Shown: piece after piece, positions 58,106 to 64,000 of the stretch | Numbering within the stretch: the stretch's first letter is position 1 | Layout of the letters: each line of letters begins with the position of its first letter | From: Actinophytocola xinjiangensis | GTDB lineage: Bacteria; Actinomycetota; Actinomycetes; Mycobacteriales; Pseudonocardiaceae | Reading direction: 5' to 3' | DNA: 64,000 nt | Assembly: GCF_001921215.1 (NCBI RefSeq) | Contig: NZ_MSIF01000033.1 | Location: 1 to 64,000, forward strand | Notes under the pieces: model-generated | Told to the model about the DNA's origin: nothing | Database searches by the model: none | The model's input: the letters and a program-made list of their open reading frames with translations, nothing else | Made by a program: the position numbers and the translations under genes

Positions 58106-58281
58106 CCGATCACGTGGCGCAGCAACGCGGTGAAGCTGTCGCGGGGCAACGTCAGCGTGGCCGCGTTCTTGCTGTCCCGTAAGGCGAACCGGCCGGTGGT
58201 CAGGCGGGCGGCTTCGACACAGTTGCCGCCGCCGGTGCCTCCGCTGCCGGAGTAACTGCTTCTGCGCCAAGCGGGGTTCAT
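58102..58281 (-). CDS. DUF397 protein
   Basis: A 59-residue DUF397 protein: AWRRSSYSGSGG, GNCVEAARL, FALRDSKNA, ending F-T-A-L-L-R-H-V. It follows the XRE regulator at 58301 by 19 bases on the same strand, forming the third XRE/DUF397 module of the window. Converges with the gene at 57272, overlapping by four bases (CTAG shared as two stops). Confidence 0.86.
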   Translation of the reverse strand: MNPAWRRSSYSGSGGTGGGNCVEAARLTTGRFALRDSKNAATLTLPRDSFTALLRHVIG

Positions 58282-58300
58282 GGGAATCCCTTCGGTTGCC

Positions 58301-59185
58301 TCACCCACAAGTGTCCCCGGCTGCCTTGATGGCGTCCAGCGAGTCAGCGGGGGACAGGGCACAGCCTGTGAGAACGCCCCATTTCTCGACCAGCGCCCGG
58401 ACGTGTTCGCGGTCTTCGATGTACATCGAGCCACCCTGGCCCTCGGCGTAGCCGAAGTCGGGAATCGGATCCGGGAGGGTGAGGACCGAGAAAGAGCCAT
58501 CCAGGGCGGGAGTCGCGCCGGCGGAGCGTGGAAGTACCTGGATGGTGATGTGGTCGGCCTCGGCGGCGTCGACCAGTCGGGCCAGTTGCCCACGCATCAC
58601 CGAGGGGGTGCCGACCGGTGTCGTCAACACGGTCTCGGTGAGGATCACCTGGTACCGCAACGGCTTGGGGCGGTTGAGGACGCGTTGGCGCGCCATTCTG
58701 GCGAGGACGCGCCGTTCGGTGGTCTCGAAGTCCAGGCCTGGGTTCGCCCCGACGACCAGTGCCCGCGTGTAGTCCGGTGTCTGGAGCAGGCCCGGCACGA
58801 CCAGCGTTTCCAGCTGTCGGGCGGCGAGCAGGGTTGCCTCGACGTGGAGGAGTTGCTGGAAGTCCTCCGGGAGGTCCTTGCGGATCGCCAGCCAGTAGCC
58901 GCGTTCGCCGGCCCGCGCGGACAGGCCCAGGACCCACTCGCGGGTGTTCGCGTCGGTCACCTCGTAGGCGTCGAGCAGGCGCTCCACGTCGAACGACTTG
59001 ACGCCCTGCTGCCGGGTCTCGATCCGGCTGATCTTCGACGTCGACCACTTGCCGCCGATGGGCGCCAGCCGCTCGCACACCTCCTCCATCGTCCAGCCGC
59101 GCTGTTCCCGCAGTTGGCGCAGCGTTTCGGTGAGCTGCCAGCGGCGCACGGTCGCTGTCACGACCCATTCGTTCTCGTCGACCAT
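58301..59185 (-). CDS. XRE-family regulator with DUF5753
   Basis: A 294-residue WhiJ-like regulator: XRE helix-turn-helix at about 18-75 (TLRQLREQRGWTMEEVCERL, STSKISRIETRQQ), DUF5753 from about 110 (VVPGLLQTPDYTRALV, ITIQVLPRSAGATPALDGSF, MYIEDREHVRALVEKW). The VPGLLQTPDYTRAL motif is the family hallmark. ATG at 59185. The DUF397 partner follows at once. Two small rightward genes (59291, 59559) diverge from it and are typical satellite genes of such loci. Confidence 0.88.
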   Translation of the reverse strand: MVDENEWVVTATVRRWQLTETLRQLREQRGWTMEEVCERLAPIGGKWSTSKISRIETRQQGVKSFDVERLLDAYEVTDANTREWVLGLSARAGERGYWLAIRKDLPEDFQQLLHVEATLLAARQLETLVVPGLLQTPDYTRALVVGANPGLDFETTERRVLARMARQRVLNRPKPLRYQVILTETVLTTPVGTPSVMRGQLARLVDAAEADHITIQVLPRSAGATPALDGSFSVLTLPDPIPDFGYAEGQGGSMYIEDREHVRALVEKWGVLTGCALSPADSLDAIKAAGDTCG

Positions 59186-59290
59186 CCCGGCCCCCGTTCG
59201 GGTGAAAAATGGGATTCCCACTTTTCATCTCAGTTCCTGATGGGCAACTGTAGCTCACGTCAGGTGATCGAACGGACACGGCATGTGGAT

Positions 59291-59578
59291 ATGAGCGAGT
59301 CGATGACGGTGTACGGCGAGGACGAGTTCGATGCGCTGGTGAAGGACATGGTCGCGGTGGAGGCGCCCCGCCTGTTCGCCGTGGTGCAGGAGCGCGGGGA
59401 GCGGGTCGACGGGCGGATCGCCGCGTGGGGCATGGCCTTCGCCGACCGCGTCGAGGTGGTGGCGACCGGTGGCTCGCGGCTGAGCCTGCGGACACCCGAA
59501 CGCGCCTGCCAACTCCTGACCCACGGCCCGGACATCACCGCACGACTGGTCTGGGTCGGTGGACAGGACGCGGCGTGA
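59291..59578 (+). CDS. Hypothetical satellite protein of an XRE/DUF397 locus
   Basis: A 95-residue acidic protein (MSESMTVYGEDEFDALVKDM, FAVVQERGERVDGRIAAWGM, RACQLLTHGPDITARLVWVG). No function recognised. The alpha/beta pattern recalls small actinobacterial proteins encoded beside WhiJ-like regulators. Start uncertain (GTG 59285, ATG 59291 or ATG 59303), none with a good ribosome site. It overlaps the following zinc-type reading frame by 20 bases. Confidence 0.6.
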   Translation: MSESMTVYGEDEFDALVKDMVAVEAPRLFAVVQERGERVDGRIAAWGMAFADRVEVVATGGSRLSLRTPERACQLLTHGPDITARLVWVGGQDAA

Positions 59579-59753
59579 CCAGCCCGTGTGGGCGCCCGGC
59601 TACTTCACCGGGCTCCTGCACGCCGTGCCCCCGGACACCGAGTGGATCCTCTTCCACGGCGTGCGGATCGGCTGGTCGCTGTGTGGGCGCCCGACCGCGC
59701 TCGAACCGCCCCGGTACCAGCAGCCGCGTTGTGCGCTGTGTGTGCGGGAACTA
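59559..59753 (+). pseudogene. Small cysteine protein gene that has lost its stop
   Basis: The frame starts at GTG 59559, overlapping the previous gene, and encodes WAPGYFTGLLHAVPPDTEWI, then SLCGRPTAL and PRCALCVREL, the C...CxxC pattern of small zinc proteins in this context. After CVREL the frame runs without a stop into the antisense of the oxidoreductase gene for another 430 codons, so the natural 3' end is missing. A rearrangement that brought in the neighbour, or a late frameshift, may explain it. Listed end is where the conserved-looking part stops. Confidence 0.5.
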
Positions 59754-60911
59754 CGCGCCGAGGCGGGCGGTTTCGCGGACCGCCGGCGGGATGTTCTTGG
59801 CCAGGCCGAACAGGTTGTTCGGGTCGTACCGGTGCTTGAGGTCGCGCAGCCGGGCGTAGTTCCGCGTCGTGTACGCGGTGTGGGTTCGGGTGGGGTCGGG
59901 CAGCCAGTTGAGGAACGAGCCGCCGGTGCCGTGGAACGTGATCGGCTCGGCGATCTCCGGGGAGCCGACGACGGCGGCCGAGAACGGGACGTCGCGGTGG
60001 CCGGCGGGGCCGTGGTGGGCGTCGGGGCGGGCGATGGCGCCGGACCAGAGGCGGATCTCCACGGCGTCGGCGCCCTCGCCGACGGCGTCGACGGCGCCGG
60101 TGATGACCGGGTCGGGCAGGTCGGCGAGGAGGGTGAAGTTGCGGGGCGCGGTGCCGCCGACCGTCACGCTCTCGGTGTACGACATGCTGCGCCACGTGTC
60201 GGTCACCGGCGTGCCGGCGGCGCCCAGCAGCGGCGCCAGCGCCCGGCGGGCGTCCACCGCACCGCCGGCGTACATGCCGCGCACGGCCACCGAGTCCGGG
60301 GTGAGCACCAGGTTCGCGGTCAGCTCGTCGGGCAGGGCGGTCGCGTTGTCGCGGTACCAGGTGAGCAGGTCGCCCGCCCGCTCCAGCGGGAACGTCGCGC
60401 TGCCGGCGTACACCGAGGGCACCGGGTGCAGGCGGAACTCCAGGCTGGTGACCACGCCGAAGTTGGCGCCGCCGCCCCGGATCGCCCAGAACAGGTCCGG
60501 GTCCTGGTCGGCCGACACCGTGCGGGTCTGGCCGTCGGCCGTGACGACCTCGGCGCGCACCACACTGTCGGCGGCGTAGCCGAACGCGCGGGACAGCCAC
60601 CCCATGCCGCCGCCGAGCGTGTAGCCGATGACCCCGACCGTCGCGTTCGTGCCGGCCAGCGGGGCCAGGCCGAACGGGGCCGCCGCCTCGATGACCTCGG
60701 ACCACCGCGCGCCGGGGCCGACCCGCGCGATCCGGCGCCGCGGGTCGACGATCACCGTGCTCATGGCCGACGTGGTGACGACCACGGTCCGCTCCGGGTC
60801 GGGCATCTCGCCGCCGTGGCCCGTGGCGTAGACGGCCAGCGGCAGGTTCTGCTCGTTGGCGGTGTGGATCGCGGTCCTGACCTGGGCGGTAGTGGTGGCA
60901 TCGATGATCAT
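59751..60911 (-). CDS. FAD-linked oxidoreductase (BBE type)
   Basis: A 386-residue flavoprotein of the berberine-bridge-enzyme class: PCMH-type FAD domain at about 5-165 (ATGHGGEM with the conserved His-Gly, GTNATVGVIGYTLGGGMGWLSRAFG, IRGGGANFGVVTS) and C-terminal BBE motif RDLKHRYDPNNLFG. Somewhat shorter than usual (about 450), beginning close to the FAD domain. Cytosolic oxidases of this class act on sugars, alkaloids or polyketides. Neighbouring genes give no pathway; likely a lone tailoring or detoxification enzyme. Confidence 0.85.
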   Translation of the reverse strand: MIIDATTTAQVRTAIHTANEQNLPLAVYATGHGGEMPDPERTVVVTTSAMSTVIVDPRRRIARVGPGARWSEVIEAAAPFGLAPLAGTNATVGVIGYTLGGGMGWLSRAFGYAADSVVRAEVVTADGQTRTVSADQDPDLFWAIRGGGANFGVVTSLEFRLHPVPSVYAGSATFPLERAGDLLTWYRDNATALPDELTANLVLTPDSVAVRGMYAGGAVDARRALAPLLGAAGTPVTDTWRSMSYTESVTVGGTAPRNFTLLADLPDPVITGAVDAVGEGADAVEIRLWSGAIARPDAHHGPAGHRDVPFSAAVVGSPEIAEPITFHGTGGSFLNWLPDPTRTHTAYTTRNYARLRDLKHRYDPNNLFGLAKNIPPAVRETARLGA

Positions 60912-61080
60912 TGCTGGTGCTCCTTCAGCGGGTTCCTGGCAGTGCGTCGGAGGAGCCCGCCGCGGATCGACACCCCGGCGAAAGTTTTTTTTGAGAGCCG
61001 TCGCCGTCCTTGCGCCTGGATGGCGGGTTCACCCATGATCGATGGACTGTGAGCAAATCACCCACTCACTGAGGAGTGTC

Positions 61081-61950
61081 GTGAACCCACGTATCCGCCG
61101 GTTCGTTCCCGTGCTCGTCACCGTCGTCCTGCTGCCCGTCGTGGCGCCGACCGCCGACGCCGCCGTCCGCCCGGACCTCACCAACGTCGCCCACCGGGGC
61201 GCGTCGGCCCACGCGCCCGAGAACACCCTCGCCGCCGTCCGCGAGGGCGTGGCGATGAACGCCGACATGGTGGAGATCGACGTCCAGCGCAGCGCCGACG
61301 GCGCCCTGGTCGTCATGCACGACACCACCCTGACCCGCACCACCGACGTCGAACAGGTCTTCCCCGACCGCGACTCCTACGCGATCGCCGACTTCACCCT
61401 CGCCGAGATCCGCCAGCTGGACGCCGGGTCGTGGTTCGACGCGGAGTTCGCCGGCGAACGCGTCCCCACCCTCACCGAGACCCTGGCCGTTCTGCGCGGC
61501 GGTGACGTCGGGTTGCTGTTGGAGGTCAAGGAACCCGCGCTCTACCCCGGCATCGAGGCCGAGATCGCGACCGAACTGGGCCGTGACCGCTGGTGGCTGC
61601 TGCCCGCGCCGTCGCACCTGGCCCACCGGCTGGTGGTGCAGAGCTTCGACTGGGCGTCGATGGAGCGTTCCCAGACGTTGTTGCCGCGCATTCCGCACGG
61701 CTTGCTCGGCCGGGTGCCCGAGGCCCGGATCGCCGAGTTCGCCGCGTGGGCCGACCAGATCAACCCCGGGTACACCACCGTCGACGGGACCTACGTCGAC
61801 GAGGTCCAGAACGCCGGCCTGGAGATCTACGTCTACACGGTGAACAGCGCCGCCGACATGCGCGCCCAGATCGCGAAGGGTGTGGACGGCATCATCACCA
61901 ACTACCCGGACGTCCTGGTGGATGTGATAGCCGAACGTCCGGCGGCGTGA
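61081..61950 (+). CDS. Secreted glycerophosphodiester phosphodiesterase
   Basis: A 289-residue exported GDPD: signal peptide at 1-29 (ending ADA), catalytic HRGASAHAPENT near 38 (His, Arg, Glu), metal-binding EIDVQ, second catalytic His in HDTTLTRTT, and the C-terminal VYTVNSAADMRAQIAKGVDG barrel end. Splits glycerophosphodiesters to glycerol phosphate and an alcohol, supplying phosphate and carbon outside the cell. The GTG at 61081 has GAGGAG. Confidence 0.9.
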   Translation: MNPRIRRFVPVLVTVVLLPVVAPTADAAVRPDLTNVAHRGASAHAPENTLAAVREGVAMNADMVEIDVQRSADGALVVMHDTTLTRTTDVEQVFPDRDSYAIADFTLAEIRQLDAGSWFDAEFAGERVPTLTETLAVLRGGDVGLLLEVKEPALYPGIEAEIATELGRDRWWLLPAPSHLAHRLVVQSFDWASMERSQTLLPRIPHGLLGRVPEARIAEFAAWADQINPGYTTVDGTYVDEVQNAGLEIYVYTVNSAADMRAQIAKGVDGIITNYPDVLVDVIAERPAA

Positions 61951-61974
61951 ACCCTTCGCGCACCGGGTGCGTAG

Positions 61975-62008
61975 TTCCGTTGACCAGCAACGCAGATCGT
62001 CAACGGAA
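61975..62008. promoter_or_regulatory. Inverted repeat before a small secreted protein gene
   Basis: TTCCGTTGA (61975-61983) and TCAACGGAA (62000-62008) are perfect complements with a 16-base spacer. The second arm abuts the ribosome site of the gene at 62017, so the structure could be an operator or hide the ribosome site. Confidence 0.45.
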
Positions 62009-62016
62009 GGAACGAC

Positions 62017-62304
62017 ATGGCACGTGTGACACGGACGTTGGCCCTGGCCGTCACCGCGTTCGGCCTGGCGATGGGACTGTCGCTGGCCACCACGGCCACC
62101 GCCCAGGCCGACGACTCCTTCGCGCGGTGGGTCCAGTTGGCCGACAGTGCGGAGGAGATCCAGCAGATCGCCGACGACTACGAGATCGAATGGGACGTTG
62201 ACTGCTCCATCAGCGACCTCACCTACGTGGTCGTCCCGCCGCTCCCGGAGTGGGGCGCGCCGGGCTACGACTACTGGAGCGCGATGATCACCTGCTATCA
62301 GTAG
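62017..62304 (+). CDS. Small secreted hypothetical protein
   Basis: A 95-residue precursor: signal peptide at 1-31 (ending AQA), then a 64-residue acidic mature part (FARWVQLADSAEEIQQIADD, VDCSISDLTYVVVPPLPEWG) with two cysteines that may form a disulphide (C67 and C93 by my count). No family recognised. GGAAGGA precedes the ATG. Converges with the DoxX gene, overlapping by seven bases. Confidence 0.68.
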   Translation: MARVTRTLALAVTAFGLAMGLSLATTATAQADDSFARWVQLADSAEEIQQIADDYEIEWDVDCSISDLTYVVVPPLPEWGAPGYDYWSAMITCYQ

Positions 62305-62630
62305 AAGACCATCGAGGCCACCACCGGCATGACGTACAGGACCGGAAAGGGAAGGTGGCTGTACCAGCGGGCGCGGACGACGGTGACGACCGCGCCCGCG
62401 AAGTACAGCACCAGCCCGATCCCGGCGGCCACCCCGACGAACGGAACGACCAGTCCGGCCAGCAACCCCACGGCCCCGGCGGCCTTGGCGTGCGCGAGCC
62501 AGGGCCACCAGGACCGAGGAACCCCGTAGTCGGTCAACGACCGGGTGACCCAGCCGGCCCTGACATACGTCGCGCCGGCGGAGAACGCGACGAATCCAGC
62601 GGCGACGAGGGTGAGAATGAGGTGGGTCAT
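62298..62630 (-). CDS. DoxX-like membrane protein
   Basis: A 110-residue four-helix membrane protein of the DoxX/SURF4-like group: LILTLVAAGFVAFSAGATYV, WLAHAKAAGAVGLLAGLVVP, VGVAAGIGLVLYFAGAVVTV and a last helix to the end. The short form resembles YphA/DoxX_2 proteins. GGAG precedes the ATG at 62630. A methyltransferase gene is divergent from it. Function unknown. Confidence 0.8.
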   Translation of the reverse strand: MTHLILTLVAAGFVAFSAGATYVRAGWVTRSLTDYGVPRSWWPWLAHAKAAGAVGLLAGLVVPFVGVAAGIGLVLYFAGAVVTVVRARWYSHLPFPVLYVMPVVASMVFY

Positions 62631-62714
62631 CGATAGCTCCTTCGTTGTGGCTGTCACTGGCTCGACCCGCCGCCCGGCGGGTGTGTGACAACCGGGAAGG
62701 AGACCCGCGTCACC

Positions 62715-63368
62715 ATGACCGCTGCCTATGACGAGATCGCCGACTGGTATGAGGAACGGTTCGGCGGCGGGGAGGATCCGCTCGGCCTGCACGCCGCGTT
62801 GGGAGAACTGTTGGGGACGGGGTCGGGCCCGTGCCTGGAGATCGGCTGCGGAACCGGGCACAACGCCGGTACGGTCGCCGACCTGGGCTGGACCCCGGTG
62901 GGAGTGGACATTTCCGCACGCATGCTCGGCCACGCCCGGGGGCGGTTGCCGGTCGCCAGGGGAGATGCCGCGTTGGTGCCGGTGCGTTCCGGTGCCGTGT
63001 CAGCCGTGGTGACGGTCATGGCGCACACCGACATGTCGGACTTCTTCGCGGTGCTGCGCCAGATCGAACGGGTCCTGGCCCCGGGCGGGGTGTATGCGCA
63101 TGTCGGGGTGCACCCGTGTTTCGTCGGCGGATTCGCCGACCACTCCGACCCGGCGGCGGTGGTCGTTCGGGGCGGCTACCGGGAGACACACTGGACGAAG
63201 GAATCGTGGACCGATCAGGGGCTGCGGGACAAGGTGGGGGCGGTGCACGTGCCGTTGGCCGGCCTGCTCAACGGTGTCGTGGCGGTGGGGATGGGGCTTG
63301 AGCGGTTCGTTGAGGGTGGGGAACCGGTGCCCGGCATGCTCGGCATCCTCGCCAGGAAACCGGGTTGA
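62715..63368 (+). CDS. Class I SAM-dependent methyltransferase
   Basis: A 217-residue Rossmann methyltransferase: AAYDEIADWYEERFGG start, SAM motif I CLEIGCGTGHNAGTVADLGW near 47-66, VGVDISARML for the ribose-binding acid, and post-motif segment IERVLAPGGVYAHVGVHPCF. The family (UbiE/Methyltransf_11-like) covers many small-molecule substrates. Start: ATG 62715 with AAGGAG 13 bases upstream; a GTG at 62685 is an alternative. Stands alone. Confidence 0.85.
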   Translation: MTAAYDEIADWYEERFGGGEDPLGLHAALGELLGTGSGPCLEIGCGTGHNAGTVADLGWTPVGVDISARMLGHARGRLPVARGDAALVPVRSGAVSAVVTVMAHTDMSDFFAVLRQIERVLAPGGVYAHVGVHPCFVGGFADHSDPAAVVVRGGYRETHWTKESWTDQGLRDKVGAVHVPLAGLLNGVVAVGMGLERFVEGGEPVPGMLGILARKPG

Positions 63369-63463
63369 TCTCCCGATCGCGTCCCGGCGGCACCCCCACG
63401 GCCCGAAACCCGCCTCGGCGGTTCCCGAAGGCACTCCAGAACACCCTCGACCCCATCCCGCTC

Positions 63464-63477
63464 TGGGAGCGCTCCCT
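63464..63477. promoter_or_regulatory. CebR-like box, one mismatch
   Basis: TGGGAGCGCTCCCT matches the CebR palindrome in 13 of 14 bases. It lies 211 bases upstream of the perfect box at 63675. Between 63369 and 63721 I see no gene. Confidence 0.6.
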
Positions 63478-63674
63478 GAAATCAGCCACCGCCGCTTGAG
63501 TCTCGCTCAACTTCCGGAGGATCGTCGGCCCGGTTGCGGGCCGGCCGGACATCCTTTGGGCGTAACAGGATTCGGCCGGTGAGCCTAGTGCTGATCGTTG
63601 AGTTCGGTTACTGAACTGTTCATCGAGAGTGAGTGTCTGTACACGCGCTGTGAGCCCGAGTTATGCTCCATTCC

Positions 63675-63688
63675 TGGGAGCGCTCCCA
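63675..63688. promoter_or_regulatory. CebR box before a CBM2 exoprotein gene
   Basis: TGGGAGCGCTCCCA, identical to that at 44809. A TATGCT -10-like box (63662-63667) precedes it by seven bases, the same arrangement as before the GH12 cellulase. Confidence 0.86.
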
Positions 63689-63721
63689 GAAGACGCTCAC
63701 CGGCGAGCGGAGGAACCCGCG

Positions 63722-64000
63722 ATGAGATTCAGATCCGATCCGTCCAACAAGAAAGTGCCCCGTCGGTTGACGGCGATGGCGACGGCGTTGGTCGTGGCGA
63801 CGACAACGTTGTCCATGGCCCTGACCACCACCCCGGCGAGTGCGGCCGTCGCCTGCCGGGTCGACTACAGCGTCACCGACTGGGGCGGCGGCTTCACCGC
63901 CCGGGTCAGGATCGAGAACCTGGGCGACGCCGTCTCCGGCTGGTCGCTCGGCTTCGCCTTCCCCGGCAACCAGCGGGTCACCCTGCCCGGCTGGTCAGCC
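63722..64000 (+). CDS. Secreted CBM2-containing protein (3' end beyond window)
   Basis: The ATG at 63722 has GGAGGA upstream and opens a frame of at least 93 codons running off the window. It encodes a signal peptide (about 1-43, ending PASAA) and the first 50 residues of a CBM2 cellulose-binding module (ACRVDYSVTDWGGGFTARV, then GDAVSGWSLGFAFPGNQ). The catalytic domain must lie beyond the edge; a cellulase or lytic polysaccharide monooxygenase is likely. The CebR box at 63675 puts it under the same control as the GH12 gene. Confidence 0.85.
   Translation, partial: MRFRSDPSNKKVPRRLTAMATALVVATTTLSMALTTTPASAAVACRVDYSVTDWGGGFTARVRIENLGDAVSGWSLGFAFPGNQRVTLPGWSA

Noticed and set aside
59765-61052. 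Rightward continuation of the small cysteine-protein frame
   Set aside because: It is antisense to a well-formed BBE oxidoreductase with FAD motifs and shows only low-complexity residues.
63268-63552. Leftward 94-codon frame beyond the methyltransferase gene
   Set aside because: No ribosome site or family resemblance; it contains a CebR-like box and overlaps the methyltransferase end.

Overview
The window is about 72% GC, with dense genes on both strands, GTG starts and many start/stop overlaps. These traits point to an actinomycete, most likely of the Pseudonocardiaceae/Streptomyces type. Supporting signs are three XRE/DUF397 modules, an AfsR/SARP regulator, a PucR regulator, several ECF sigma factors, an S-adenosyl methyltransferase of the PF04672 type, a type VII-style polymorphic toxin and CebR-type boxes before cellulose-binding exoproteins. 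Family placement is inference. No rRNA, tRNA, CRISPR array, prophage or intact insertion sequence was seen.

Layout. 0.1-2.0 kb: NTF2-like and DoxX genes divergent from an ECF41 sigma gene, with two mirror-image promoters between them. 2.2-7.7 kb: a SARP regulator, an ABC-ATPase relic, then DUF397, XRE and methyltransferase genes. 7.8-8.8 kb: an HxlR regulator divergent from an FMN reductase. 8.9-20.5 kb: a catabolic island with an MHS transporter, acyl-CoA ligase, thiolase, thiolase-like/OB-fold protein, fused CoA-transferase, enoyl-CoA hydratase/ring hydrolase, CMD protein and GntR regulator, bracketed by two members of an unrecognised internally duplicated family. A palindrome around GGTATACC stands before most of its transcription units. 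Minisatellite and dispersed repeats lie inside and at the edge of the island. 20.8-24.5 kb: a zinc-ribbon microprotein, GreA-like factor, amino-acid oxidase and PucR regulator. 24.8-26.8 kb: an ESX-like protein, an EndoU toxin and a candidate immunity protein.

26.9-31.0 kb: GntR/ABC transporter, a secreted lipase-like hydrolase and a membrane protein. 31.0-36.0 kb: a SigE-family sigma pair and a tungstate/molybdate transporter with a divergent PBP-domain regulator. 36.2-42.2 kb: two secreted M23 peptidases, an XRE/DUF397 module and an MFS exporter with twin palindromic operators. 42.2-44.8 kb: sigma factors and a sigma-linked membrane protein. 44.8-47.3 kb: a GH12 cellulase with CBM2 behind a CebR box, and a sugar-dehydrogenase-like beta-propeller.

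47.4-53.8 kb is the most unusual part: an apparent minus-strand operon running 31-aa peptide, membrane histidine kinase, LuxR response regulator, nucleotide-cyclase-like protein, divergent sigma-like factor, winged-helix protein with an odd Gly-Thr/His-Trp tail. It carries three copies of TCCCGG-N4-CCGGGA or a close variant. Two of these lie exactly 67 nt upstream of good start sites. I read it as a self-regulated signalling system that I do not recognise.

54.5-64.0 kb: a DGPF/ECF42 pair, decayed SARP and ABC fragments, M15 peptidase, a third XRE/DUF397 module, BBE-type oxidoreductase, secreted phosphodiesterase, DoxX and methyltransferase genes, and the start of a second CebR-boxed CBM2 exoenzyme cut by the window edge.
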